Assembly: GCA_017470935.1 (NCBI GenBank)
Contig: JAFUXG010000046.1
Span: 1-64,000 of the forward strand
Reading direction: 5' to 3'
DNA: 64,000 bases
Origin: Lachnospiraceae bacterium
Lineage (GTDB): Bacteria; Bacillota; Clostridia; Lachnospirales; Lachnospiraceae
Each line of letters begins with the position of its first letter. Within the stretch, counting starts at the first letter, position 1. The position numbers and the translations under genes were made by a program. Below, piece after piece: positions 27,469-36,077 of this stretch. The notes under the pieces were generated by a model that saw only the letters and a list, made by a program, of their open reading frames with translations, was not told the origin of the DNA and did no database searches.

Positions 27469-30078
27469 ATGAGAAAACCTGAGGTTCTTGCGCCTGCCGG
27501 CTCCATGGAAGCGCTTAAGGCTTCTGTTAATGCAGGAGCAGACGCTGTATATCTTGGCGGAACGCGGTTCGGAGCACGGGCATACGCTGGGAATTTTGAA
27601 GAAAATGAATTATTGGAGGGCATTAGATTTGCTCATTTATATGGTGTTAAGGTGTATCTGACCGTTAACACCTTATTTCGTAATGAGGAAATTGAGGAGC
27701 TCTATGATTATATGCTGCCTTATTATAGCGAGGGATTAGATGCTGTAATAGTCCAGGATTTCGGTGTTATGAGATATATACATGAATTCTTTCCTGAGCT
27801 TCCTATACACGCATCCACCCAGATGACAATAACTACCCCTTACGCATACTCGGTTTTGAAGGACTATGGTGTTACAAGAATAGTTCCGGCGAGAGAATTG
27901 TCTATTACAGAGCTTAAGAGGTTAAAGTCAGAATCCTTATCAGGTGAAGGTATGATCCCTGAGCTTGAGGTTTTTGTTCAAGGTGCTTTGTGCTTCTGTT
28001 ATTCAGGACAGTGTCTTATGAGCTCATTTATAGGTGGGAGAAGCGGCAATAGGGGAAGGTGTGCCGGAAGCTGCAGACTTCCGTACATGGTTATGGATGC
28101 TGAAGCTAATCCTGTTAATACAAAGGGAAATTATCCGTTAAGTCCTAAGGATCTGTGCGGTCTTGATTCGTTATCAGAGCTTATATCTTCCGGTGTGGAT
28201 TCATTGAAGATCGAGGGAAGGATGAAGGGACCGGAGTATGTGGCGGCCTGTGTCAGAAGCTATAGAAAATGTGTTGATTATTTGTGTGATAATGATCTGC
28301 CTATTGGAAATGATAGTGACATATATACAGTAAGATCTTTTGAAAAAATAAATGGTAGTGAAAGTATTATATTGAATGAAAAGAAAAAAATAGATTTCCG
28401 TGATGATAGTATTGCAGTTGATGAAGAATATAAAGAGCTTGTTAATAGATGTAAGGAGGAGATGGCGGAGGTATTCAATCGTGATGGGTTTACATCCGGG
28501 TATTATCATAAGAAGAATGGAAAGGATATGATGTCCACAGTATATCCGGGGCATATGGGTGTTGTTATCGGCAGTATTGCAGCCATCAAGAATAATAAGG
28601 TTTCTATTAAGCTATCTAAGAATATTAATAAGGGTGATGTTCTTGTAATAAGGAACAGGCTTGATGAGGAGGTTGTACTTACCTCTAATGTGGAGGGTAA
28701 TGCCTCGAAAATTATTACTCTTAATGCGCCTAAGGCAAAGAGTCTTAAGGTGGGAATGACAGTTTTTAGAAGGCTGAATTATAGATTACAGCAGGAGCTT
28801 AGGGAATATATTGATGGCACAAGGAAAATAATTGTAGATGGAAGCTGTATACTAAGGACAGGCAAGAGGGCTGAGCTTAGGCTGTCAGCTATGATAAATG
28901 ACAGAAGCTATGAGATAGCCTCATTCGGCAGTATTTGTGAGGCTGCAGAATCAAAGCCTGTGTCGGCTGAAACGGTAGAGGAGAAGCTTAGGCAGACAGG
29001 CAATTCCACCTTTGAATTTGGAAACCTTTCAATTGACATGGAGGATGGTGTATTTATTTCTATTAGGGAGATTAAGGAGCTGAGAAGAAATTCTTTTCTT
29101 AAGCTTGAGATGGAAATATGTGGTTTTAGTAAGCGTGAGATTAATGATTTTAGAAGGGATAATAATGTTCTGATAGATAATAAAGAGGTGGAAGATGCAG
29201 ATATCGATATTAGTGTTCATGATGAAGTGGAAGATAAAGTCATAGATATTAGTGTTTCTAATAAAGAGACGTGTGAGGCGTATCATAATGATCATACAAG
29301 GCTTAGAATACTTGTCTCTGACAAGGAGCAGCTTGAAGCTGTCAGCTCTTATGTTAGTGGGAGAGCTGATGCATCTGTTGCAATAGATTTGCAGTATTTT
29401 ACAAAACAGGATATAATGGGGCTTATTAAGGAGCAGCCTCAATATGGATTTGCTCTTCCTATGATAATGAGAGAGCAGGAATATGCGGAGCTTGAGGAAT
29501 TGTGTATTGTAAGCTGCAAGGAACTTATTGTAAGAAATATTGATGAATTGTCATATCTTAAAAGCATTGGATATGATGGAAGAGTTATTGCTGATTACAG
29601 CCTATATGCAATGAATGATTTCTCTGCACAATTTATCCGCAGCCAATTTGGGGATGCTTTAATAACATTGCCTGTTGAGCTTAATGAGAAGCAGCTTAAG
29701 AAGCTTTCGTATAATAATTATAATAGTGAGTGGGTAGTATATGGTTATCAGCCTCTTATGGTTTCAGCTCAGTGCTTTGCAGAAAATGGTACAGGATGTG
29801 TTAAGGGTTATAATCCCTCATTTATTCTGAAGGACAGGAGGAATCAAACCTTTAGAACAAGGGCTGTATGTAAATATTGCAGTAATATTTTATATAATTG
29901 TGTTCCGACAGTAATATTTAATAATGGGAAGCTTATGAATGATTTTAAGGGAACCTTAAGATTTCATTTTACAACAGAAAGTAACGGGCAGGTAAAGGAT
30001 GTTCTTGAGGCTTATTATAATGGAAGGGACTATGTTGGTGAGTGTACCGGGGGACATTTTAAGCGTGGCATAGAATGA
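27469..30078 (+). CDS. U32 peptidase-family protein (RlhA/TrhP-like RNA hydroxylation)
   Basis: 869 aa. The N-terminal U32 domain (about 1-290) has PEVLAPAGSMEALKASVNAG, HASTQMTI and the Cys cluster in GALCFCYSGQC and GRCAGSCRLPY, which in this family binds an iron-sulphur cluster. A beta-barrel-like middle part follows and then a long C-terminal region matching the large U32/DUF3656 architecture, with four more Cys near residues 767-810. Family members RlhA and TrhP make 5-hydroxycytidine in 23S rRNA and 5-hydroxyuridine in tRNA; older annotations say collagenase or peptidase. RNA modification is the more likely job. A low-complexity acidic insert sits around residues 565-610. Confidence 0.85.
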   Translation: MRKPEVLAPAGSMEALKASVNAGADAVYLGGTRFGARAYAGNFEENELLEGIRFAHLYGVKVYLTVNTLFRNEEIEELYDYMLPYYSEGLDAVIVQDFGVMRYIHEFFPELPIHASTQMTITTPYAYSVLKDYGVTRIVPARELSITELKRLKSESLSGEGMIPELEVFVQGALCFCYSGQCLMSSFIGGRSGNRGRCAGSCRLPYMVMDAEANPVNTKGNYPLSPKDLCGLDSLSELISSGVDSLKIEGRMKGPEYVAACVRSYRKCVDYLCDNDLPIGNDSDIYTVRSFEKINGSESIILNEKKKIDFRDDSIAVDEEYKELVNRCKEEMAEVFNRDGFTSGYYHKKNGKDMMSTVYPGHMGVVIGSIAAIKNNKVSIKLSKNINKGDVLVIRNRLDEEVVLTSNVEGNASKIITLNAPKAKSLKVGMTVFRRLNYRLQQELREYIDGTRKIIVDGSCILRTGKRAELRLSAMINDRSYEIASFGSICEAAESKPVSAETVEEKLRQTGNSTFEFGNLSIDMEDGVFISIREIKELRRNSFLKLEMEICGFSKREINDFRRDNNVLIDNKEVEDADIDISVHDEVEDKVIDISVSNKETCEAYHNDHTRLRILVSDKEQLEAVSSYVSGRADASVAIDLQYFTKQDIMGLIKEQPQYGFALPMIMREQEYAELEELCIVSCKELIVRNIDELSYLKSIGYDGRVIADYSLYAMNDFSAQFIRSQFGDALITLPVELNEKQLKKLSYNNYNSEWVVYGYQPLMVSAQCFAENGTGCVKGYNPSFILKDRRNQTFRTRAVCKYCSNILYNCVPTVIFNNGKLMNDFKGTLRFHFTTESNGQVKDVLEAYYNGRDYVGECTGGHFKRGIE

Positions 30079-30190
30079 ATATTGAGCGTTATTGAGTATA
30101 TGTCATTAATCTGTCAGACATTTCCTATAGTTTTGGTATAAGTAAGGGGAAACAGAGAAGTTAATATATCAGGAGTGGAATAAAAGCTTT

Positions 30191-31570
30191 ATGAACAGTG
30201 TTATCATTAATTTATCTAAATATATAATCTTAATACTTATGGTGCTTTACGGATTTTCTGCATTTACCGTGCTTTGCAAGGAGGATGAAAGGGATAAGGA
30301 ATTAAGCCTTAACAGGCAGATTGTGTATGTGTTCCTTATACACTTTCTTGCTTATCTTACATTTTCCATACAGAGTCCCGGTGATATGAAGACTATTATT
30401 ACCTTTTATGCGCTGCAGATACTTATTGCGACTCTTTATATGTATCTGTACCATTATTTCTATCCTTATTCATCAAGGATGATCACTAATAATATGTGTT
30501 TTCTTATGCTGATTGGTTATATTATGCTCACAAGGCTTAATTTTAACCTTGCGAAGAAACAGTTTGTTATCGCAACGGCTTCACTTATTCTTGTTTCTAT
30601 AATTCCTCTTATTATGGACAGATACAAGAATCTGAGGAAGTATGGTATAGCTTACGGTATTATTGGAATACTTGCACTGGCTTCTGTTTTTGTTATCGGT
30701 GTTGAGGAATATGGTTCTGTCAATTGGATATCTGTTGGGGGGATCAGTCTTCAGCCATCTGAGTTTGTGAAGATATTATTTGTTTTCTTCGTTGCAAGCA
30801 TGCTATCCAAGAAAAGAGATTTTAGGCAGGTTATGATTACTGCAGTATTTGCTGCAATACATATGGGCATACTTGTTCTTGAAAAGGACTTGGGAGCTGC
30901 GCTTATATTCTTTGTGATGTTCATATTCATGATATATATAGGTACAGGCAAATTCAGATATTTTCTTCTGTTTGTTGCCGGCGGAGGTATTGCGGCAGGG
31001 CTTGCATTTATTCTTTTTAAGGACAGGCTCTTCAATCATGTTCTTGTGAGGATAACAGCATGGAAGGATCCATGGTCGGATATCAGTGGGGCAGGGTATC
31101 AGATAACACAGTCATTGTTTGCCATAGGAAGCGGAGGATACTTCGGAAGCGGACTTACAAAGGGCTCTCCGGATGTTATTCCTGTAAGTGAAAGTGATTT
31201 TATATTTTCAGCAATTGCTGAGGAAATGGGAGTGATATTTGCCATCTTCCTAATTCTTGTATGCTTTAGCTGTTTTATATGCTTTATTACCATTGCAATG
31301 AATGCTAAGAGCAGGTTTTACAAGACAATGGCTTTAGGCTTTGCAATCTGCTATATATTCCAGACATTTTTGTCAATAGGTGGTGTAACCAAATTCATAC
31401 CATCCACAGGAGTTACCATTCCTCTTGTGAGCTATGGAGGCAGTTCAGTGTTAAGCTCCCTTGTAATGTTTTCCATAATGCAGGGGATCAGTACTATAGA
31501 GAATAAAGAGGCGAGAAAAGTTGAAAAAGAAAGAGAAGAGCTTGAAAGACAGTCAGGGTATGACGCTTGA
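30191..31570 (+). CDS. RodA/FtsW/SpoVE-family peptidoglycan glycosyltransferase
   Basis: 459 aa SEDS-family membrane protein with about ten or more membrane helices. Characteristic segments are SVGGISLQPSEFVKILFVFF, a DLGAALIFFVMFIFM loop, SLFAIGSGGYFGSGLTKGSP, DFIFSAIAEEMG, and TGVTIPLVSYGGSSVLSS near the C-terminus. SEDS proteins polymerise lipid II into glycan strands with a class B PBP. Here that partner overlaps the 3' end by about 50 bases, so the pair is translationally coupled. Which of RodA, FtsW or SpoVE it is cannot be told. AGGAG lies 15 bases before the ATG. Confidence 0.92.
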   Translation: MNSVIINLSKYIILILMVLYGFSAFTVLCKEDERDKELSLNRQIVYVFLIHFLAYLTFSIQSPGDMKTIITFYALQILIATLYMYLYHYFYPYSSRMITNNMCFLMLIGYIMLTRLNFNLAKKQFVIATASLILVSIIPLIMDRYKNLRKYGIAYGIIGILALASVFVIGVEEYGSVNWISVGGISLQPSEFVKILFVFFVASMLSKKRDFRQVMITAVFAAIHMGILVLEKDLGAALIFFVMFIFMIYIGTGKFRYFLLFVAGGGIAAGLAFILFKDRLFNHVLVRITAWKDPWSDISGAGYQITQSLFAIGSGGYFGSGLTKGSPDVIPVSESDFIFSAIAEEMGVIFAIFLILVCFSCFICFITIAMNAKSRFYKTMALGFAICYIFQTFLSIGGVTKFIPSTGVTIPLVSYGGSSVLSSLVMFSIMQGISTIENKEARKVEKEREELERQSGYDA

Positions 31571-33017
31571 ACAATTTGAGGAAAAGGAAGAGAGAACCCG
31601 GAAGATAAATGAACATTTAAACCGTCCCATACTTGCAGTGGCTTATCTGTTCGGCTTTCTTATTGTTGGCCTTATTGCATATATTCTTCATTTTATGATA
31701 GTGGAAAAGGATGAGGTTATCGCAAATGCCGCCAACAGCAGGCTTGACAGCTTTGCGGCAGATGTAATACGTGGAGATATTGTGACAAAGGACGGAGTTA
31801 CCATTGCCACTAACAATGGTGATGACAGATATTATCCCTATGACAATATGTTTGCCCATGCTGTAGGGTTTTCAAAATATACTAAGGCCGGAATCGAGCT
31901 TATTGGGAACTATTATCTGCTTGACAGCCACTGTAATCCTATGGAAAGATTCATCAATACTCTTAGAGAGGACAGCAGCCAGGGGGATACGATAGTTTCT
32001 ACCCTGAATTATGAGCTTCAAAGGACTGCTTATGATGCTTTAGGAGGAGCAGATGGTGCTATTATCGTAATTGAGCCTGATACAGGGAAGATACTTGCCA
32101 TGGTTTCAAAGCCTGATTTTAACCCCAATGATATTGATGCGGTATGGGAGGAAGCAAACAGTGAGAATTATACTGGCTCAATGCTGCTTAATCGTGCCAC
32201 ACAGGGATTATATCCGCCGGGGTCCACATTTAAGGTATTAACTACACTTGCTTTTATGAGACAGAATCCAAGAAAGTTTATGAAATATCATTACGATTGT
32301 GTCAATTCAGAGCAGGTATTCAACAGTGTTACTGTTCACTGCTATGGCGGAAAGACACATGGATCAGAGGATCTTTCTGATGCCCTTGCCAATTCATGTA
32401 ACCAGGCATATGCGGATATTGGTACTAAGCTTAATGTAGGCGAGTGGAGAAAAATGCTGGAAGAGCTTCTTTATAACAAGGATCTTCCTTATACAGGTGC
32501 CAGTGCCACAAGCAGATTTTATCTGGATAAGGATTCTAATTCAGGATATATTCCGCAGACAGCCTTTGGACAGGGTGATACTCTGGTAACACCGCTCCAC
32601 AATGCAATGATAGTTTCGGCTATTGCAAATGGCGGACTTATGATGAAGCCTTATATGATTGACAGTATTGAGACATATAAGGGTAATAGGGTTAAGAAAT
32701 TCACTCCATCATCATATGATACATTGATGACAGCTGATGAGGTGGCAACATTAACAGAGTACATGAGGAAGGTTGTTACAGACGGTACGGCTGCAGATTA
32801 TTTTGCGGGTGCACCCTATGAAGCGGCAGGCAAGACAGGAACGGCAGAGTATGCAGATGGCCAGCACGATTTCTCCTGGTTTATCGGTTTTGCGGATGTT
32901 GACAATCCCCAAATAGCAGTAAGCATTGTTGTGGAGGAGTCGGATGTTAATGGAGTAAAGGCAACGGCTATTGCCAGAAGAATTATGGATGAATACTATA
33001 ATCTAAAGGAGCAATAA
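31521..33017 (+). CDS. Class B penicillin-binding protein (PbpA-like transpeptidase)
   Basis: 498 aa. One N-terminal membrane anchor (about 33-58), a small dimerisation-like region, and a transpeptidase domain with all three active-site motifs: STFK (nucleophile Ser235), SCN (about 291) and KTG (about 438). It crosslinks peptidoglycan with the preceding SEDS polymerase. The short N-terminal module and the RodA-PBP gene pair recall the rodA-pbpA pair of actinobacteria. The start is TTG 31521, inside the upstream gene, after GAGGCGAG; ATG 31560 is an alternative. Confidence 0.92.
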   Translation: MKKKEKSLKDSQGMTLEQFEEKEERTRKINEHLNRPILAVAYLFGFLIVGLIAYILHFMIVEKDEVIANAANSRLDSFAADVIRGDIVTKDGVTIATNNGDDRYYPYDNMFAHAVGFSKYTKAGIELIGNYYLLDSHCNPMERFINTLREDSSQGDTIVSTLNYELQRTAYDALGGADGAIIVIEPDTGKILAMVSKPDFNPNDIDAVWEEANSENYTGSMLLNRATQGLYPPGSTFKVLTTLAFMRQNPRKFMKYHYDCVNSEQVFNSVTVHCYGGKTHGSEDLSDALANSCNQAYADIGTKLNVGEWRKMLEELLYNKDLPYTGASATSRFYLDKDSNSGYIPQTAFGQGDTLVTPLHNAMIVSAIANGGLMMKPYMIDSIETYKGNRVKKFTPSSYDTLMTADEVATLTEYMRKVVTDGTAADYFAGAPYEAAGKTGTAEYADGQHDFSWFIGFADVDNPQIAVSIVVEESDVNGVKATAIARRIMDEYYNLKEQ

Positions 33018-33059
33018 ATACTTGATGTAATAAATTCTTAATAATTTTTTAACTTTGCC

Positions 33060-33088
33060 TTGTGTTTTCATTTATAAGTTGCTATAAT
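33060..33088 (+). promoter_or_regulatory. SigA-type promoter upstream of the Nudix gene
   Basis: TTGTGT at 33060-33065, 17-base spacer, consensus TATAAT at 33083-33088. A small hairpin, GCAACA/TGTTGC, lies just after it at about 33102-33119 in the presumed leader. Confidence 0.55.
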
Positions 33089-33183
33089 CTTATGTAATTA
33101 AGCAACACACCAATGTTGCGCAAAGATATAGATAATGAACAGTCTTTGCAAATACAGCTTTAATAGAATGTGGAGGATGAACA

Positions 33184-33636
33184 ATGATAGAAGCAGTAAG
33201 CTGTGGTGGTGTGGTAATCTTTCGTGGTAAAGTGTTGTTATTATATAAGAATTACAGAAATAAGTATGAAGGCTGGGTGCTGCCAAAGGGAACGGTGGAG
33301 GAAGGCGAGGAGTACAATGAAACGGCACTTAGAGAGGTAAAGGAAGAGACCGGTGTCAGTGCTCAGATAATTAAATATGTGGACAAGAGTAATTATACCT
33401 TTAATACGGCCTATGACGTGGTCAATAAGGATGTTCATTGGTATCTGATGATGGCTGACAGTTATTACAGTAAGCCCCAAAGAGAAGAGTATTTTATGGA
33501 TTCAGGATATTATAAGTATCATGAAGCCTATCATTTATTAAAGTTCCCTAACGAGAAACAGATCTTAGAGCAGGCATACAGTGAATATCAAAGCTTAAAG
33601 CAGAATAATCTGTGGGGCTCTAAGAAATATTTCTAA
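33184..33636 (+). CDS. Nudix hydrolase
   Basis: 150 aa single-domain Nudix enzyme. The Nudix box is complete: GTVEEGEEYNETALREVKEE followed by TG, with the metal-binding Glu residues. Upstream is the typical GGVVIFRGKVLLLYKN strand and GWVLPKG. Nudix hydrolases cleave nucleoside diphosphates linked to another group; the substrate is not readable here, though the WVLPKG form is common among diadenosine polyphosphate hydrolases. TGGAGGATGAACA precedes the start. It has its own promoter and terminator. Confidence 0.9.
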   Translation: MIEAVSCGGVVIFRGKVLLLYKNYRNKYEGWVLPKGTVEEGEEYNETALREVKEETGVSAQIIKYVDKSNYTFNTAYDVVNKDVHWYLMMADSYYSKPQREEYFMDSGYYKYHEAYHLLKFPNEKQILEQAYSEYQSLKQNNLWGSKKYF

Positions 33637-33665
33637 TTAATGCATTTTAGTAATTACAGAAATGA

Positions 33666-33699
33666 TCAGAGTCGGTGTTTGCTGGCTCTTGATTTTTTT
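33666..33699 (+). terminator. Rho-independent terminator after the Nudix gene
   Basis: Imperfect stem TCAGAGTC/GGCTCTTGA with a 10-base loop, followed by seven T. Confidence 0.7.
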
Positions 33700-33780
33700 A
33701 AATGTATAATTAATGTTTAATTATGAATTTTGTTGGATGTTTGAATATATAATAGATTATGCAATGAAAGGATGATAGCT

Positions 33781-34599
33781 GTGAAGAAGAAAATCATCAA
33801 TATTTTAATGGTTATATGTATACTGGTGGCACTTGGATGTGGTGGATATCTTGCATACTATTATTATACAAGCAGCAAGGCTGAGGCTGATATTGGTGAT
33901 CTTAAGTCTATGATCTCTGATAATACTAACGTTAATGATGATGCATCAAATGAAGGTGATGAAAAGGGAAAGCCAGAGCCGGTTATGGTTGATGTTGATG
34001 GAGTCAAGGTACAGCAGAAGTTCGAAGAGCTTTACAGGGCTAATCATGATTTTATCGGGTGGATCAAGATTGATGATACCTTTGTGGATTATCCCGTAAT
34101 GTATACACCTAATGATAATGAACGGGGAGAGCATTATATTCATCTTGATTTTGATGGCAATTATTCTGCTGCAGGACTTCCCTTTGTTGATATGAATTGT
34201 GATCTGAAGCTTCCTACAGATAACACGATCATATACGGTCATAACATGAATTCCGGTAAGATGTTTCATGATATATTGAAATATGACAGTGATGAATTCT
34301 ATGAGGGGCATAAGACCTTTGCCTTTGATACAATATATGGTGATGGAACCTATGAGGTGGTTGCCATGTTCTATGCCCAGATACTTCCTGATGAATCTAC
34401 GGATTTTAAGTATTATCAGTTTGTAAATGCAGGAAGCAAGGAAGAATTTGACAGCTATATTGATAATATTAAAAGAATGTCAATAAGAGATACAGGTGTG
34501 GATGTTAAGTTTGGAGATAAGCTGGTGACTCTATCCACATGTGCCTATCATGTAACGGATGGAAGGTTTGCGGTTGTGGGAAAGAGAATAGATGATTGA
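33781..34599 (+). CDS. srtB: Class B sortase
   Basis: 272 aa from GTG 33781. An ATG at 33772 overlaps the ribosome binding site AAAGGA, which lies eight bases before the GTG. An N-terminal membrane helix (about 6-28) is followed by a Ser/Asp/Asn-rich linker and the sortase domain. The catalytic His is in YGHNM (His154), the catalytic Cys in TLSTC (Cys254), and the Arg in DGRFAVVGKR. The extra helices and TLSTCAY form match class B sortases, which anchor specific proteins (NPQTN/NPKxx type) to the cell wall or assemble pili. No obvious substrate gene with a sorting signal lies beside it. Confidence 0.9.
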   Translation: MKKKIINILMVICILVALGCGGYLAYYYYTSSKAEADIGDLKSMISDNTNVNDDASNEGDEKGKPEPVMVDVDGVKVQQKFEELYRANHDFIGWIKIDDTFVDYPVMYTPNDNERGEHYIHLDFDGNYSAAGLPFVDMNCDLKLPTDNTIIYGHNMNSGKMFHDILKYDSDEFYEGHKTFAFDTIYGDGTYEVVAMFYAQILPDESTDFKYYQFVNAGSKEEFDSYIDNIKRMSIRDTGVDVKFGDKLVTLSTCAYHVTDGRFAVVGKRIDD

Positions 34600-34640
34600 T
34601 TTGCAAATTTTTTGAAATGGCTTGAAATAGTACATTTTTC

Positions 34641-34669
34641 TTGACAAAAGATAAGTTGCATAATATAAT
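34641..34669 (+). promoter_or_regulatory. Consensus promoter of tRNA-Leu
   Basis: Perfect TTGACA (34641-34646), 17-base spacer, perfect TATAAT (34664-34669), 35 bases ahead of the tRNA. Confidence 0.8.
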
Positions 34670-34704
34670 AACCTTCGTTGGTTCGACAAAGCATAAGCCG
34701 AAAA

Positions 34705-34788
34705 GCCGGTGTGTCGGAATTGGCAGACGAGGCAGACTCAAAATCTGTTGGTGGCAACACCGTATGGGTTCAAGTCCCATCACCGGCA
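34705..34788 (+). tRNA. tRNA-Leu (anticodon CAA)
   Basis: 84 nt. Acceptor GCCGGTG pairs with CACCGGC at the 3' end, discriminator A at 34788. The anticodon arm is CAGA-CTCAAAA-TCTG, giving CAA (reads UUG). A long variable arm, GTTGGTGGCAACAC, marks a class II tRNA. T arm TGGGTTCAAGTCCCA. CCA is not encoded. A terminator follows immediately. Confidence 0.95.
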
Positions 34789-34796
34789 TGAGAAAA

Positions 34797-34832
34797 AGAA
34801 AAGATGGATGCGTGCATCCATCTTTTCTTTTT
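34797..34832 (+). terminator. Terminator of tRNA-Leu
   Basis: Strong stem AAAAGATGGATGC/GCATCCATCTTTT with a 2-base loop, followed by CTTTTTT. Confidence 0.9.
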
Positions 34833-34853
34833 TGCACGCTGGTGCGTGCCTTG

Positions 34854-35017
34854 TCCCCAGAGTTCAAGGTCTCCGCTCCACTCCGGTCGGCGCAGAACCG
34901 AGGTCCACCGGACCTCGTGCGCCCCATCACCGGCATGCCATATCCCCAGAGTTCAAGGTCTCCGCTCCTTCGCTAACACGGCATCCACCGGATGCCAGCG
35001 ACAGTCGGCGCAGAACC
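34854..35017. repeat. GC-rich duplicated element with two matched hairpins and a tRNA-Leu 3'-end copy
   Basis: A 26-base sequence beginning TCCCCAGAGTTCAAGG is present twice and identical (34854-34879, 34943-34968). GTCGGCGCAGAACC is also present twice (34886-34899, 35004-35017). Each unit has one hairpin with different stems but the same loop: GAGGTCC/GGACCTC (34900-34916) and GGCATCC/GGATGCC (34980-34996), both around ACC. CCCATCACCGGCATG at 34923-34937 repeats exactly the last bases of tRNA-Leu and its flank (34776-34790). The block is far more GC-rich than the surroundings and has no convincing gene. Confidence 0.85.
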
Positions 35018-35745
35018 TATCTATACTGCTCTATGTCGAATTCGTTTATTGTCTTTAATACGACTCCTAAGGGAGTAAAGTTACTGAGTTCACGCATTGG
35101 AATCAACTCTAAAAAGGGTCCAAGGGGCTCAAGTCCCAGCTGTGTATATTTGCGCAAATATAATTTGCCATTATTATCAATATATAATACTATATCAGAC
35201 TGCCTGGGATGGCTTTTTGCTGATATTAGCAGTATATCATTGATATGATAAATTGGCTCATAGTTTTCGGTCACCACCTTGATTCCGAAGGAACATTCCT
35301 TTTTGATGGTCAAAGGGTATTTTGTGATATCTATCTTGCCATATATACTGCCATCATAATATACTCCATCCTTCATATTTCCCTTAGGTATAAATAGAGG
35401 TATTAAATCCTTGCCATTTCTTGATTTCTCAAGAAGACATTTTTCTTCTAATGTGGCTACTATCTGAATGCTTTTTCTTGAACATTGGGGGAGATTATGT
35501 ATCTTATTAAATAATATCTGTTCGTCATGGGAATATGTAGAACGATTGACTAATTCATCAATAGAACAATTTAATACATCAGCAATTTTAATTAGAGTAG
35601 AGAGCTTTATATCCTGTGATTTTCCATATATTATAGAACGGAGTGTATCTTCAGATAAATCTGATAAGGACGCAAGAGTGCTTAGTGATAACTTCTGCTC
35701 TTTTAGTTTGGCACGTAATAAGTTTCTAAACGTATTTATATTCAT
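35017..35745 (-). CDS. XRE-family regulator with S24-like domain lacking catalytic residues
   Basis: 242 aa on the - strand. A helix-turn-helix domain (about 8-66, LSTLASLSDLSEDTLRSIIY) is followed by a C-terminal domain with the LexA/CI peptidase S24 pattern. In S24 proteins the nucleophile Ser lies in a GDSMEP-like motif; here the aligned residues are TENYEP (Asn161). The general-base Lys position reads Arg (LYLRKY, about 198). So it probably dimerises but cannot self-cleave. GGAGGG precedes the ATG. It resembles phage or mobile-element repressors. It stands alone, facing the opposite way from its neighbours, beside the duplicated tRNA-Leu end. Confidence 0.82.
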   Translation of the reverse strand: MNINTFRNLLRAKLKEQKLSLSTLASLSDLSEDTLRSIIYGKSQDIKLSTLIKIADVLNCSIDELVNRSTYSHDEQILFNKIHNLPQCSRKSIQIVATLEEKCLLEKSRNGKDLIPLFIPKGNMKDGVYYDGSIYGKIDITKYPLTIKKECSFGIKVVTENYEPIYHINDILLISAKSHPRQSDIVLYIDNNGKLYLRKYTQLGLEPLGPFLELIPMRELSNFTPLGVVLKTINEFDIEQYR

Positions 35746-35784
35746 TTACGCCCTCCGTTCTTATATATTTAGTTGCTAGAAACG

Positions 35785-35814
35785 GTTATAATCATAATAT
35801 AATGCATTGGTCAA
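35785..35814 (-). promoter_or_regulatory. Promoter of the XRE regulator
   Basis: On the - strand TTGACC (35814-35809), 18-base spacer, TATAAC (35790-35785). It is 40 bases from the start codon, so the regulator may control itself here. Confidence 0.5.
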
Positions 35815-35930
35815 GTAAAGACAAGCTTATAAACAAAAATCGACAATATAATACGTTATTCGACTAATATAATAATTTTATTAATAATATTAATTTCGCA
35901 AATAAATAATATTTAATATAAAAAGAAAAT

Positions 35931-35959
35931 TTGTATTTAAAACAAAGAAATGATATACT
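35931..35959 (+). promoter_or_regulatory. Promoter of the zinc-finger anti-sigma-like gene
   Basis: TTGTAT (35931-35936), 17-base spacer, TATACT (35954-35959) preceded by TGA as an extended -10. The leader to the ATG at 36078 is about 110 bases long. Confidence 0.55.
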
Positions 35960-35991
35960 GTCTATGCTGTAAAAAAGAGAAAAGGTGTGAC

Positions 35992-36010
35992 GTGCTTTTA
36001 TGAAAAGCAC
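35992..36010 (+). repeat. Perfect inverted repeat in the leader of the anti-sigma-like gene
   Basis: GTGCTTTT (35992-35999) and AAAAGCAC (36003-36010) around a 3-base loop, about 30 bases downstream of the -10. No T-run follows, so it is more likely an operator or mRNA hairpin than a terminator. Confidence 0.5.
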
Positions 36011-36077
36011 TTATATGATAATAATTGCACCGAAGCTGATTGTGTAAAAATGAATTGGTTTAGAAAGAGGCTATAAC

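Larger units (their letters stand above)
35746..36077. other. 332-base AT-rich intergenic control region
   Basis: No gene is visible. It holds a - strand promoter for the XRE regulator (35785-35814), a + strand promoter for the anti-sigma-like gene (35931-35959), and a perfect inverted repeat GTGCTTTT/AAAAGCAC (35992-36010) in the presumed leader. The stretch 35820-35930 is almost pure A/T with nothing further recognisable. Confidence 0.7.

Noticed and set aside
34505..34936. 143-codon - strand frame across tRNA-Leu and the GC-rich repeats
   Set aside because: It translates the complement of the tRNA, a frequent false prediction, and runs through the tRNA terminator.
34641..35248. Overlapping + strand frames through tRNA-Leu and the repeat block
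   Set aside because: They include the tRNA itself or the antisense of the XRE gene, have no ribosome binding sites, and their apparent repeats are only the DNA repeats.
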